Of a stretch of 64,000 bases of DNA, positions 36,546-47,800 are shown in pieces. The notes beneath the pieces are model-generated. The model was not told the origin of the DNA, did no database searches, and worked only from the letters and a program-made list of their open reading frames with translations. A program made the position numbers and the translations under genes. The stretch covers positions 868,001 through 932,000 of the forward strand of contig JADANN010000352.1 of NCBI GenBank assembly GCA_018806985.1, given 5' to 3'. This DNA comes from Angiostrongylus vasorum (lineage: Eukaryota; Nematoda; Chromadorea; Rhabditida; Metastrongylidae). Numbering within the stretch: position 1 is the stretch's first letter; each line of letters starts with the position of its first letter.

Positions 36546-38805
36546 CACAGTTATTGTTCCATTTATTATTGTTTGACCTCTAGTTCTGCGCGGTGTGTAA
36601 TATATGCAGTATAACTTAATTTGAAGTGTCACATGTAGAACTTGAAATCGGTATGTTAGATCGGCGTCGATATTTTGGTCAATTAATGGGAGTATTCGCT
36701 ACCATCACAGGAATCGCTAGCGCACTGGAAAAAAAGCACTTTTCTCCGATCAACGGAATCGGTGGTAAAAAGTTGTGAACGCTTGGAAGTGTAACTTCTA
36801 CGAAGCTGAGATATTTGCAAAACGCTGGACCGCAGAGTCTTGGACTGCTGAAAGCAGAGTGGAGAAAAAAGCTTGGAAGTGTTTTGGCGCGAAAAATCTC
36901 AGGATTCCAGAAGAATCTGGAAGAATTCAACTTTCACCATGCTGGCTGGTTAGAGAACATAATAGGTGTTTAAATTGCAACCAATCCTGCACGCTAATCC
37001 GTAGCTCTAGGTTGATCTCAGTTGAAAAACGGTAGACCGAAGTGTTTGTCGATAAATAAGCACAATCCATGACTCTTTTCTGGCAAAAAAATTCTCCATT
37101 GCTGTTATTCAATGTATTGTTATCGTTTTCTTCTATGTTCAACACGAGACGACTTTCCGACTAGGACGTTGCTGTCGCCCTAGCAACGTGGTGCACTTCA
37201 TTGTTTGTACTGTTGATGAGTTTCGGACGATTCCGCTAACAAGTCTGCTTATTTTTTCTCACAGATAAAGGTGTTGTTCTTGTAAATTACTAGCTAAATG
37301 CCACCTTTTCATTGTAGTGATACTGTAGCCAAACTAGTGTTGCTTTGTACACAAACCTCTGGTCTGCTGACCGATAACTTCATCTAGGTAGAATTTTCTA
37401 CGGTTTGGATGAAGAATAATACTTATTGAACTAGCTTTGAAATCGTTTTCCGGAATAGGATCCACATACGCTGAGTAGAGGACATGTAGACTATAGTGGG
37501 GTCTAAGTCTTAAAAAAAATTTTCTTCGTTGTTCGATATGCGGAATGTGACAAACGGCTGTTTTCCTCTGTAGACATTTTCTTCGAAACTCCTTTCAAGC
37601 AGCGCTTTCTTCCAGTAATGTACTCAGTAATAACCTCCATAGTGATGCAGTGGAATTGATGTCCTTATAATCTTTCGGATATTTTGGAGTAAATGACAAA
37701 TCCTGACTTCGGTTTCTGCGTAATGATCATACTTTCATGGAATAGAATCGAGCTCAATAGACCGTTCTATTAAAAAAGCTATTTTCTATCGCCAAAGTCA
37801 TTTCTCCTACGATTCCACATGTCTGCCCTTTAGTATATATCTATTAGAACGAAAGTAAAAACGGAATTGAAACCTCATGCAAAAAGTTTGCCAGCTTCCT
37901 TGGCAAGTACTGTCATTTTTGTGAACAACTATTTTTTTAAGTGCTATTTTTGTTAAGTATGTGCTTAGGTGGTAAATGGACTGAACAATTGTATTGGCAT
38001 GATCCCTAGTTCGCTTATTCGCCCACACTAATCTCCCATAACCCGATCACAAGACTCCTTTGGTCATCTTTTCGCTACAAGAAGATTTGGTTCTTAAGCT
38101 CAAATCTTTGCTCACAGCATGTCCCATAGCTGGATCATAAGGATCTTTCCAGTAGAATTACGCAAAATCTCGTAGGTAATAAGATTTCTCTTCGATGTAA
38201 ATGTAATAAAGTCAGTTGCTTGCTTCTCTGAGTGTATGCGATTTCCAATAGTCGAGCCCACGTCATAATCATACTTACATTCCATCTATAAAGTTTTTAA
38301 TGAAGACTAGATTAGTGTTGGCATCTGGTCTGAAGAAGTTTAAAATGATATTTAAAAAAATTTCCCAACATACTGGGTCCAGGATTATAACTCAGAACAG
38401 ACAACTTTTGAGATTTTTCTTCAACAAAAGAGATCCTTTGGTATGAGAACATTCTAGACAACCTTCGAGAATAAATGATCTCAGTCTATTGAAACACAAG
38501 CTCTAATAAAAGAATGAATCGCCGCGACTTTTCGCTTTTATCAGCGGCAATGATTCTCCTCAACATTCTGGTGATCCTCACATGGGAAATGAATATTTTG
38601 CTGTTCATTACAGCTTGACTTCAATGAGCCCTACCTTGTCAGTCTGAGATGGTGTGAAAATAAACATAAAATCGGAAACAGCAAGGAAAGAAATGAAATG
38701 AAGACTAGAGAGCCAATTCGAAACATATTTGAGTAATCCAGTTGTTATTGTGAATAACTTCATAATGGTCATAGTCCCTTAGATTGATAAGATTGCCATT
38801 ATAAC
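36546..38805. other. Mostly unassigned; short M remnant
   Basis: 36785-36840 keeps AACTTCTACGAAGCTGAG and ATATTTGCAAAACGCTGGAC, a family-M TIR end. Otherwise no exon or repeat. Confidence 0.35.
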
Positions 38806-38810
38806 AAGCA

Positions 38811-39090
38811 AAAAGGATAATAAATAATGAAGCTCTCAGCGTTGATCAATCCCCTGAAGGATGCGGCATGCATTCGACTTCATTAAGCTTCGTTTGGAAG
38901 TGATTGAATGCATATCTGGCCTTTACAATGACTTGCGGTGACCTACCGATGTACCAGTGTAGCTATCCTCCTGGACAAGTGTGATACCAATTTGCCGACC
39001 CCGGAGGAATGGAAGGCTTGGTGGGAAATGGGCGTGGAAATCGATTCCACGCGTGTGTTGCAGGGCTCCTCCGACCACGGCTCCACTGTA
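38811..39090 (-). mobile_element. SINE-A copy
   Basis: Tail GAAGCTCTCAGCGTTGATC, middle ATCTGGCCTTTACAATGAC, head side TGTGTTGCAGGGCTCCTCCG. The last bases of the head (past 39080) are eroded. Confidence 0.8.
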
Positions 39091-39527
39091 ACAAGCATAA
39101 TTTAGTCACTTGTTCGACTTAAAATGTCTTAAGTGAAAATTCGTTCGTTCACATAGCTTAATGCATGTATTCGAAACCTATCAGAAGAAAGTTTTCCTTC
39201 CGAAATGTTTGAAAATTACGTAAAAAATTTGGACCCTATTACAGGCGTTCGTCTCGTTCGACTTCGATCTCATCATCATCTCCTCGTAAATACGAATTGA
39301 CTGTACCACAGTCGAACTCCCGTTCGCCAACCAGTCGAAAACAACAGACAGAAGAGGTAATCAGTACATGCGAAAAACCGGCCTATGTAAGTCCAGTGGT
39401 GGATTTTCGAATGAAAATTCCACCTTTTCATTCTTAATGAGGAACAAAATCTGGGTGAAATGAGTTTAAAAGCCTGACCCTTAAACTTTTATAGTAACGT
39501 TAAAAACGTCAAGATCTAAGGAATTTC

Positions 39528-39690
39528 GACATGTACCTAGTCAGTGCTGCTGTCTTCCCAGGCAACTCTGGGAGCAATTCCTTGACCCTGGTGCGATGCA
39601 TGGCTTGATAAAGTCGTAGCCACCGAATCGAACCATCGACAACATGTGTATCGCAGAACTCCTCTAACCACAGCGCTTTACATGCTCTTT
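39528..39690 (-). mobile_element. SINE-A 5' half, diverged
   Basis: The complement of 39640-39690 resembles the tRNA-like head (AAAGCGCTGTGGTTAGAGGA); the B box is close to GGTTCGATTC. The tail half is absent. Confidence 0.55.
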
Positions 39691-39739
39691 GCAACAAAAT
39701 ACGCACATTAATTTTCCCGGTGAGCAAAGGCGAGTTTTT

Positions 39740-40350
39740 TTATTACAATATTTATTGCAGTCGCTGACATTTCGGCAGCTTCATCTCCTTCAGAGCCTAG
39801 AAAGGTAAAATCGGCCTGCAATCTACTTCGTCGAACGCTTTCATAACCTCCGGGAACAAAAGTTAACATGTAAATTTCCATTGGAATAATAAGCAGCTTC
39901 TTTCAAGCACTCGCCGTTTTCTTCTTTGAAAGTCCAGCTATTTGGTGGAGATCAGTTTTACAGTTTTTATATTAGTATTATTATGATCAGCATTGGTATA
40001 ACATGGGCGAGTAATGCGCTTGGCTCAGATCATAGGATCAGCCTAAGGTACGGTATGAGGTGACTCGTGATCACAATGCACTGTTCTTTGCGGCTCAGTT
40101 CAGGACTTTTGGAATTCATTCAAAACGCTTCAAGAGTTTTACGCACTGATGTTTTGGATTCCCTCTTCGAGGACAGTGACTTTTACTTCGAAATCTTCTC
40201 CGTTATGTCTCTGTATCCTATACGTGCCTAGTGGAGTGTTTGGTTCCACTCTAAGTTTAACGACTACATGTTCTTTTTATACGAACGACAATGCACACAT
40301 TAGTGACGACCATCATTGGCATTATGGCTTAAGGCTACCGTAGCAACGGG
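39740..40350 (-). mobile_element. P1 PLE terminal and internal fragment
   Basis: The minus-strand hammerhead-like block at 39763-39799 is partly eroded (CTGAAGG, GAAA, TGTC, AGC). Sequence to ~40270 matches the P1 interior near 15.2-15.6 kb and 32.1 kb (TCTTCTCCGTTATG). Confidence 0.6.
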
Positions 40351-41320
40351 CGCAGCACTAGACATGTGCCATTTACCCATTGTCATTGCATAGAAACCAC
40401 ACTTCTAATCTGCTCATTCACACTTCCCATTGACACTCACAACTGATACTACGTAAAAATGCACACATTCTAGGGTACTGTTTACGGAAGCGATTCCATC
40501 TGCTCCCCATTGAAAGTTGGTAATGTGTATTCATTCAGATTTAAACATTCAAATGAATTTTCGTTGCGCATTTTCATAGTTTTTCCCGGAAAAAATCTTA
40601 TACGAGGATAAAGCTAGACATCAGCAGTAATACATTTCCATGCCAAACGTTTCCGGAGATCTCTACAGGTTTCGCTCCCTTATTTCGAGAAGAAAAAAAA
40701 TCATCTACGACATCATATCGCTGGAGCCTACGACGAAAATAAGTTTTTCACGTTGTTTTCCGAGTTGTGAGACTGTCAACGAGATAAAAGTAGCATAGTC
40801 TTACAAAGATTTGTGGCACAGTTGCTACAAATCAAAGATCACTAGTCCGCATGATTGTCTGCGATATGATTAACTACTAGTGGTGCAGAAGTGGTGAAAC
40901 CAGTAGCACAACATTTACAATAGGATGCATTGATTTCAATGCATGTGTGTCCACAGATGCCTTTCTCATCTTTAAACTAACATATTTTGGCTGGAAACGA
41001 ACTTCATTGCTGTTGATAAGAATTGCCAGAATCTATACACGTTTGATGACAAGATACAATAAACGATGCTATTTTACCTCTAAAGGAAATTGAAATCATA
41101 GGATGAGGTACTTTATCTAAAATCAGACGTTTCTCCATTTTGTGCTTCCTAATCCACACCAGCGTGACACGTATCATTTCGTTTTAATCGACAACTAGCT
41201 TCAGTGGTCGGTAATAAATTCTGCTTTCGCCATAATTTCATATCACAGCTGCTCTACTCACTAGGTGAATACGAAGAGCATCACACTTTTTGTACTATTC
41301 AGTTTATTTTTTATTGTTAC
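40351..41320. other. No assignable feature
   Basis: No supported exon or repeat recognised. Confidence 0.35.
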
Positions 41321-41525
41321 TTCTGAAATAGAATCAATAGGTGGCTGCAGCTGGATCTGACCATAGCAAAACTCTATTCTCAAGTGGTTATCCAGGTTGA
41401 AATGACGAACTTCCTTCCAACTTGGTTGAGAATTCCAAGGGAACTGGATCAATGCTTCATCGCAGTTCGAAATCCACGAGGATTCATCGATCTCACAGGT
41501 TAACGGTATAGGCATCTGCCAAAAT
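41321..41525 (-). CDS. Candidate isolated internal exon, function unknown
   Basis: A 205-base open stretch on the minus strand is bounded by an acceptor-like CATTCTGCAG at its 5' side and a donor-like TCAGAA/GTAACA at its 3' side. It would encode ~68 residues rich in Trp and acidic residues (short pieces: FPWNSQPSWKEV, HLRIEFCYG). I do not recognise a family and found no phase-compatible neighbouring exon. It could be chance or a decayed element. Confidence 0.2.
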
Positions 41526-41729
41526 CTGCAGAATGTTGATCAATAGTAGAGAGAGAATTTATTACATTTCAAGTTCTTGTCACAATTTTTTGCCTCAACT
41601 GCCTTGCAGACACTTCATATTTTCCAAACTAGTAGCTTGCTTCAAGACCTCTACATGGTCCAGTGGGAGCAAAAGTCTAAGGTAGTTCTGTTTAATTTCT
41701 GTTACTATTTTCATGGAAGAGTATAATGT

Positions 41730-41975
41730 GAAATACAATCACTGATGCTGAGACATTTTTAAAACCTGGCCCGAGCCCAGATTTGAACCCGTGGTTACTC
41801 TTTTCGAAGGTTCACGTTTTATCAACTGCATTACGACACCCTTACTCTGACTTTCTCTCATCCAGTTTTCTACCTAATGGTGCCATCAGACATCACCCCC
41901 TAAACGGGAACGATTTGGGGAGCGAAATCAGCATTGAACCTAGTTAAGCCGAGGTTGCAGTCAAAATCACAATGT
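41730..41975. mobile_element. Foldback MITE M, left arm and centre
   Basis: Starts with the outer flank (ATGGAAGAGTATAATGTG) and arm (CACTGATGCTGAGACATTT). It keeps the centre block AATCAGCATTGAACCTAG. It resembles the 26.4-kb subfamily (CCAGATTTGAACCCGTGG). Confidence 0.65.
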
Positions 41976-42004
41976 TAACTTTTTACTTTCTACCTGTCGT
42001 TAAT

Positions 42005-42200
42005 TTTAACGAAAGAGTATGATGTGAAATACACCACCGTGATGCTGAGATATTTGGAAAATCTGGTCCCCAAGCCATATCGAAACTACGCGGGAGCTAA
42101 CGTGTTACCCAATGCACGGTTAAGGCCTTGCCTTTCTCTTACTAGTTTCCTATCTAACGATCCTATCAGGAATCAGTCGAATCTTGAGATTCTTCCATTC
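42005..42200. mobile_element. Foldback MITE M arm, direct repeat of the preceding copy
   Basis: GAGTATGATGTGAAATACAC, CGTGATGCTGAGATATTTGG, then diverged arm sequence to CCTATCAGGAATCAGTCG. Same orientation as 41730-41975. Confidence 0.6.
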
Positions 42201-44080
42201 TGCGGCACGAGGATCGCTAATTCCGTCAACCTATCATAAATTCCAGCAATAGGCATATTTGGTACACGCAGTAGAAATTTTGCGCACCTTCAAGCATAAG
42301 AGTAACTCATTTCTCTTCATTTATAACATAACACCCTAAAGTGCATCCACCTCAATGCACTGTGTGTGAAAATAGTGGCCCTTTAAAATTTTGAACCAAA
42401 GTATCTCAGCCCATGCTGAATTTTAAGTTGGGATAAAAACAGTTACAATCTAAAGGTCACTGCTTAGAATTTACATGTTTCCTTGGTCTAAAAACTCAAG
42501 GATTCCGATTTTATGAAGCCCATAAAACGTCTTATTTTTTCGGCTTTTTTTCCTTTGTCGAGGATTGTATTTCAAAGACAAAAGTCAGTTAACAAGCTAG
42601 ATTTCGTGCAGCACGCTACAGTAATCCTCCGCAATGTTTCCTTAATGTTCATACTTACCGCTTTTGCATCCATGAAGGTCCAAAAATTTGGGTTTTTCAA
42701 TTCTTTGGGAAACGATGGGGACATTGTCATCTGATCTTGAAGGACCATTCATGACTCGTTGCGCGCTAACCAAATGACTTCGTTTCAAACACTTTTTTCT
42801 ATTCACGGCCTTCTTTCTTTTTTCAATGATTTGGTAGAAACGTCGACCGTAATCGTCTTCTTTATAGACAATTAACTGAGCGAATAACATCGCGCTCAGA
42901 CTAAAAACGTGAGATCGATTTCTTTTTCTTTTTCTTTTATCAATACAATTCTAACTCGTTTAGACTATTCAATGTCATCTTCATTTGTGCTAACGAAGTG
43001 ATATGCTGCGTGCCGCACTTATGTCTAGGGCTTATGTGAAGGCTGATATGACCCTTCGTATAGCTTTATTTTAGATAGAAACGGCTCTTATCGTAGCGCT
43101 CTTTCAGATAGAAATGACATTCTAAGTCCTTTTTTCGGCTTCTTGCACAACTAATACTTGTAAGCTCTTTTAATTTTTTGTATTAATTGATGACTAAATA
43201 TTCAAAAAGTGTAGAGAAGCACACATCTGCCCTGAGAAATGCCAACAACAAAGATATTAATGCGTCTGATAACTGTTGCTGTATAAGGGCATATAGGATT
43301 TAATCAGTTTAACAATAGCTCTCTTTTAACCGCTACTATTTGGAGGGATATTCACTGTGATAGTATGACTGGTCCGCTTGGCTATAATAGGTGCGCAGAC
43401 AAAGGCTGTAGGAGTGTTCGGCGAGTGTTTCCTAGAAAATGGGAACAGCGTTCTTCTATATGAAAGCAAATCAACTGAATACTGTCATAATCACCATAAT
43501 TATTGTTATATGTGCTGTTGTCATTATTGTTTCGATTACCTCTTTCTGTCCGTGCCTAATAAGCCTTGGATTTCGGTGAAAGTTAATACGTAGACTGACA
43601 CTACTGCAGTAGATTACCTGAACAGCTTATTGTTAGTCGGACTATTGATACCACTCATCCATTTTTAATACTACATAAACTCTTTTCATCGAAATCTCTC
43701 CGATGTCGATTTTTTTGACTCTATATTCATTCATGAGCATTGGTTCCTATGGAACCTACGGACTAACTAACTAATCTCTTACCTGTTTCATGAGCATTGG
43801 TTCCTATGGAACTTACGGACTAAATAACTAATCTAATCTCATTCCTGTTGTTAACCCATTCTCGATATCATCAGCGCCACAAGTTTTCAGTTTCTGTCCT
43901 TAACTACGAATAATGTAAGGTATTGCTGTTTGTTAATTAATTGCTCTACCTCTATCACTTTCTATGGAAGAGTGGAATAGATCTTCTGCTGCGGAAACAA
44001 CTTAGATTGGTTAAATTCCATTCGTTGAACTTCATATATCGCAAGGCAGTCAATCTTCTGGACGTGAAACTTATCCCTTG
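42201..44080. other. No assignable gene; short tandem duplication
   Basis: 43732-43850 contains a direct duplication of ~60 bases starting TCATGAGCATTGGTTCCTAT. The rest holds no supported exon or recognised repeat. Confidence 0.4.
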
Positions 44081-44099
44081 AATTCATGAAAATTTCATA

Positions 44100-44320
44100 T
44101 CAAGTACACAGACCTTATTGTTTCGAGATAAAAATCCATCAGCTCACCCTCGCAACGTACAATGTCAACGATAAACCTACCCATCACGAAAGGAAGACCT
44201 CGTTATGGACACTGCTAGTTGCCATAGTCTGTTTTCTATCAGTGTTCATTTGCCACGTTCGAGGACTAGGAAGGAAATTGTATGTAGACGAACTACAAAA
44301 AGAAACTGGCTGAGAATTGA
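44100..44320 (+). mobile_element. Possible RTE endonuclease remnant
   Basis: A 75-residue open frame contains LTLATYNVN, resembling the start of the APE-type endonuclease of RTE LINEs (LATYNVRTL), and a later VRGLGRKLYVDEL stretch. The part between does not match, so it is a weak, decayed candidate. Confidence 0.25.
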
Positions 44321-44845
44321 AGAAGGCGGAACACGTAAAAAATAGTCTCTTAGAACGTTTTCACTCAGACAATCTTTCAGCATTTCTCTTAATTTCAAAT
44401 CTTTCTTATTGCCGTAGACCTTCCCATTGTTGTTTTTTGCCCAAAAAATCCTTCTTATCGTTTTTGACGTAGATTTGACATCGTTCTAGTAAACTTTAGT
44501 TTTATATTAAAGATTTCTGAGAACAACGGAATGCATGGCTTACCGGCTTCTATGAAGGTCAGTGGATTGCAGGGTTCATTAGCAATTGACGTTGCAAATA
44601 ACGAGAAAATCATTGTAAGAATGGGATAATCAAATAATATACTTTATTGAAATCTCAATAGATGAGAATATTTCTGAGATTCTAGCGCATATATTCAGAA
44701 CAGCAATGTTTGGTAAAAAAAGTGTCACTTATCTAGGAGCTTCGTGATTGCTTTGTTGATTAATCTTTGTGATGGAGATTGAACTTTCCACAATTCAGTT
44801 TTGTGTAAACGTCTGATAAAATGCTTTAATTGCCATTCTGGGCGA

Positions 44846-44856
44846 AAAATTCTAGA
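44846..44856 (+). promoter_or_regulatory. Possible trans-splice acceptor of the RGS gene
   Basis: AAAATTCTAG ends three bases before the first in-frame ATG (44859). It could equally be the acceptor of an internal exon if further upstream exons exist. Confidence 0.35.
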
Positions 44857-44858
44857 AT

Positions 44859-47800
44859 ATGTCGATGTTCGATGCAAAAACGAGAGTGAGTCGTCATCCA
44901 CCGCCGCTGCCGGACCCGCACGGTGTCGAATACCCGAGAGCAGCCAGTTGGGCGTCAGGGCCCTGTGCTGCTGTGCTTAAGGATGAAAAAAGGTACTTGC
45001 CATGTTTCAATTAATCATACTGGGACGAATGAACGAACTGCCATGATGCTGGTACATCCGACTTACTCGTTTTTTAAAAAAGATTTTTTGTAACTTTTTA
45101 AACAGGTTATAATTGAGAGACTCATTCTCACAAAAAATTGAGAAATTGAAGGAAATCAGTGACCCATGCTAAGAGGTTTCTATCCTCTCTCTAAAAATTT
45201 TGGCTGCTTTCTATCAAAGGGTGTCTACTACGTTGTGAAAAGGTTTCTGCCAGAAGGCTGTGGCTGAGGTTGCAGGTGGTGTTTCCTCGAATTGTGAACT
45301 TTCGAATCCATATATAGAGATAAAAAATCTCGTTGTAAGCGTTGATAACGTTGCTCGGAACATGAATTTTCCCTATGCATCGAACCTGAACACTCAGAGA
45401 CCTCTATCGTTTTTTAAGGCAATGCATACGGTTCTTAGTTCTGTTCAAGAATGTGGAACGTTCGCAATAATGGTCTCGAAACATTCCGAAATTAAAGCTT
45501 TTACTTAGAAAGATCTGACAGTTACTACTCTTTATGAGTAAGACATCCGAGGGTCAAAAGAAAGTAAAAAATTTGCTTTAACCAATCAGGGCAGAAATTT
45601 ACAATAAGTGTCTCATTAGGTGATTTTTTTAGGATGTCAGCTATTTCGTTGTTTTTTTGTTCGAATCTTTGGCTGAGGAGAATCTAGCGTTTCTCGAAGC
45701 TGTCGACAAACTGAAAAAAGATGAAGAACAGTAATGAAAAGAAGGTAAAGTGAATAAAGTACTGCAGTTAAAAGCATAGAGTGATTATATTAAGAAGCAA
45801 AAAACACTATTGAACTTGCAAAAGTTGCTACTGTATAACTGCAATATCACCGAATGATTGAGAAGCCATTATGTTGTGAACTCGTCCGAAAACAATTTTG
45901 AGATATGTACCTTAACAGTGAGGGGGACGGACAGTACAGTGGTAGTGATGTCCGTCATTACGAGTATAGTGCTAGTTCGATTCCACGCCTGGCCAACCAA
46001 AACCCTCATCCCTCCGGGGTAGGAAATTTGGTGCTGCAATCCAACTGGGAACGCTCTAGCCAGGCTACCTCAGGACTCCAGGTAGAAATGCTCGACTAAC
46101 ATTCTACGACATTCAAGAGGAAATGAAAATCTTCAAGCAGCAACCGAAGCCACAGGTAAAGTTGGAAGATCTTCGTGGAAAATGGATGCGAGCAAACGAA
46201 TTGAATGTGAGAAGTGCTGGTATCCGCAGAGCAGACGTGAAGGCGGATCATATAAATAAAGAAAAATAAATCCTTCATAGTGAAAAAGAAAAAATAAATC
46301 CTTCATAGTGAAATTTACGATAATCCATCACGAAGCATTTTAAATCAAACCATGGGGCCGTTATTTTCTTCTTATTAGTTGGGGTTAACGATGTTTATAA
46401 AGGGTATAGTTACGTTAAACTAACGCTAACGTTAGCCGAATAAAGATGATATACCAACGTCGTGTAAGCTTATCAAAAAAAGAATGCTTATTAAATTGCT
46501 AGTTCGACTGATGATTGGTGAATGTATGAAAAGTTTGAGAAGTATAAGTGAATCCCCATGTATACCTTTAAGGGAGAACGTGGAAAAATAGTATGGGTAG
46601 GTTTTCCGACACCGTTTATTCACTTTTTTGTCAAGGTTTTCACTATATGTCTGAGCTTCAAGCAGAGTAAGGGATTGTAGATTGTAGGTCTTTTACAAAA
46701 CAAAGAAATCTCAACAAAACGACTTATTAGGAATTGATTAAGATATTTGTCGATGGAAAATAAGAAATTTGGAGCTGGAAGAAAGTGATTAAAAGTTGGA
46801 AGATGTTCGTGGACAATGGATGCGTGGAAACGAAACGAATGTATGAAGTGCTGTGATCCTCACAGCAGACGTGAAGACGGGTCATTTTAAATAAAAAAGA
46901 AGAAATAAAAAATTTTGACATTTATTGCAAAAATTAGTTGCTGTGAAGTTTTTTGGTCTGGTTTCTTTTCGTATTTCAGCCGTTATCTTAATATTGTTTT
47001 CTTTTTAAAGGACTACGCTAAGGGAGATCGTCCAGCTCTATTCGCCCTCCATTAATCTAAGCAGTGTTGCAATGAAGGCAAGTGATTTTTCTTTTCCTTT
47101 TTTCGCTTTCTTCTCACGTTCATATGAAGCCCTTGAGCAGAAAAAGAATATAATTGTTCCTTAGCAGTAATACAAAACGCTCAGTGATGGTTTTTCGACA
47201 ACTACTAACAGTTCTTCCTTACTCCTATTCCTAGAGAACTTGGTAGACTTGTACTATATTTTAGTGAATGATGGTTTTCTCCACTCTTATAGAGGCATAA
47301 GCAGTTTTTTCCAAGGTGATTTCACATTTCAGGATATAAATAGAATTAATGTTTTTAGGAAATTGAAGGCAAAATCTAAATTATCAAAACCCCCTAGCGT
47401 AATAGCAACAAGCTCCATTGATGCATTAGAGAACACCACTGTGTGTCTGTGTTTTTTTTAGCCAAACGGATGGTTTCCACATAAATTTTTTATATTTCAG
47501 AAGATAAAAGATACTGTAGAATCCGAAAATGTCGATCCGGAAGAATTTGCTCCAGCTGTCAAAGAGGTACATGGATTAAAATGTCTTCTATCCTTTAAAT
47601 CCGTTTCCGTACGATGCACAGCGAAAACAATCCTAGAATTCGGATCGATTTATGAAAATGACAGTTGAATTTTTCGAAGAAGCTTCTTCGGCTCATTCTA
47701 GAAAAAAAATTTGTTTGTAATGGAACTGCGTACGACTGTCATTGAAAACTAAATTGGTTACTGTGATAAGTCCATTTTCATAGTTTTTCTCACCTTACAG

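Noticed and set aside
45260..45508. 82-codon open frame in RGS intron 1
   Set aside because: It does not resemble an RGS segment, has no convincing splice sites, and the flanking exons join in phase without it.
47240..47461. 73-codon open frame in RGS intron 3
   Set aside because: Exons 3 and 4 join in phase and give a continuous RGS domain. This frame would interrupt it.
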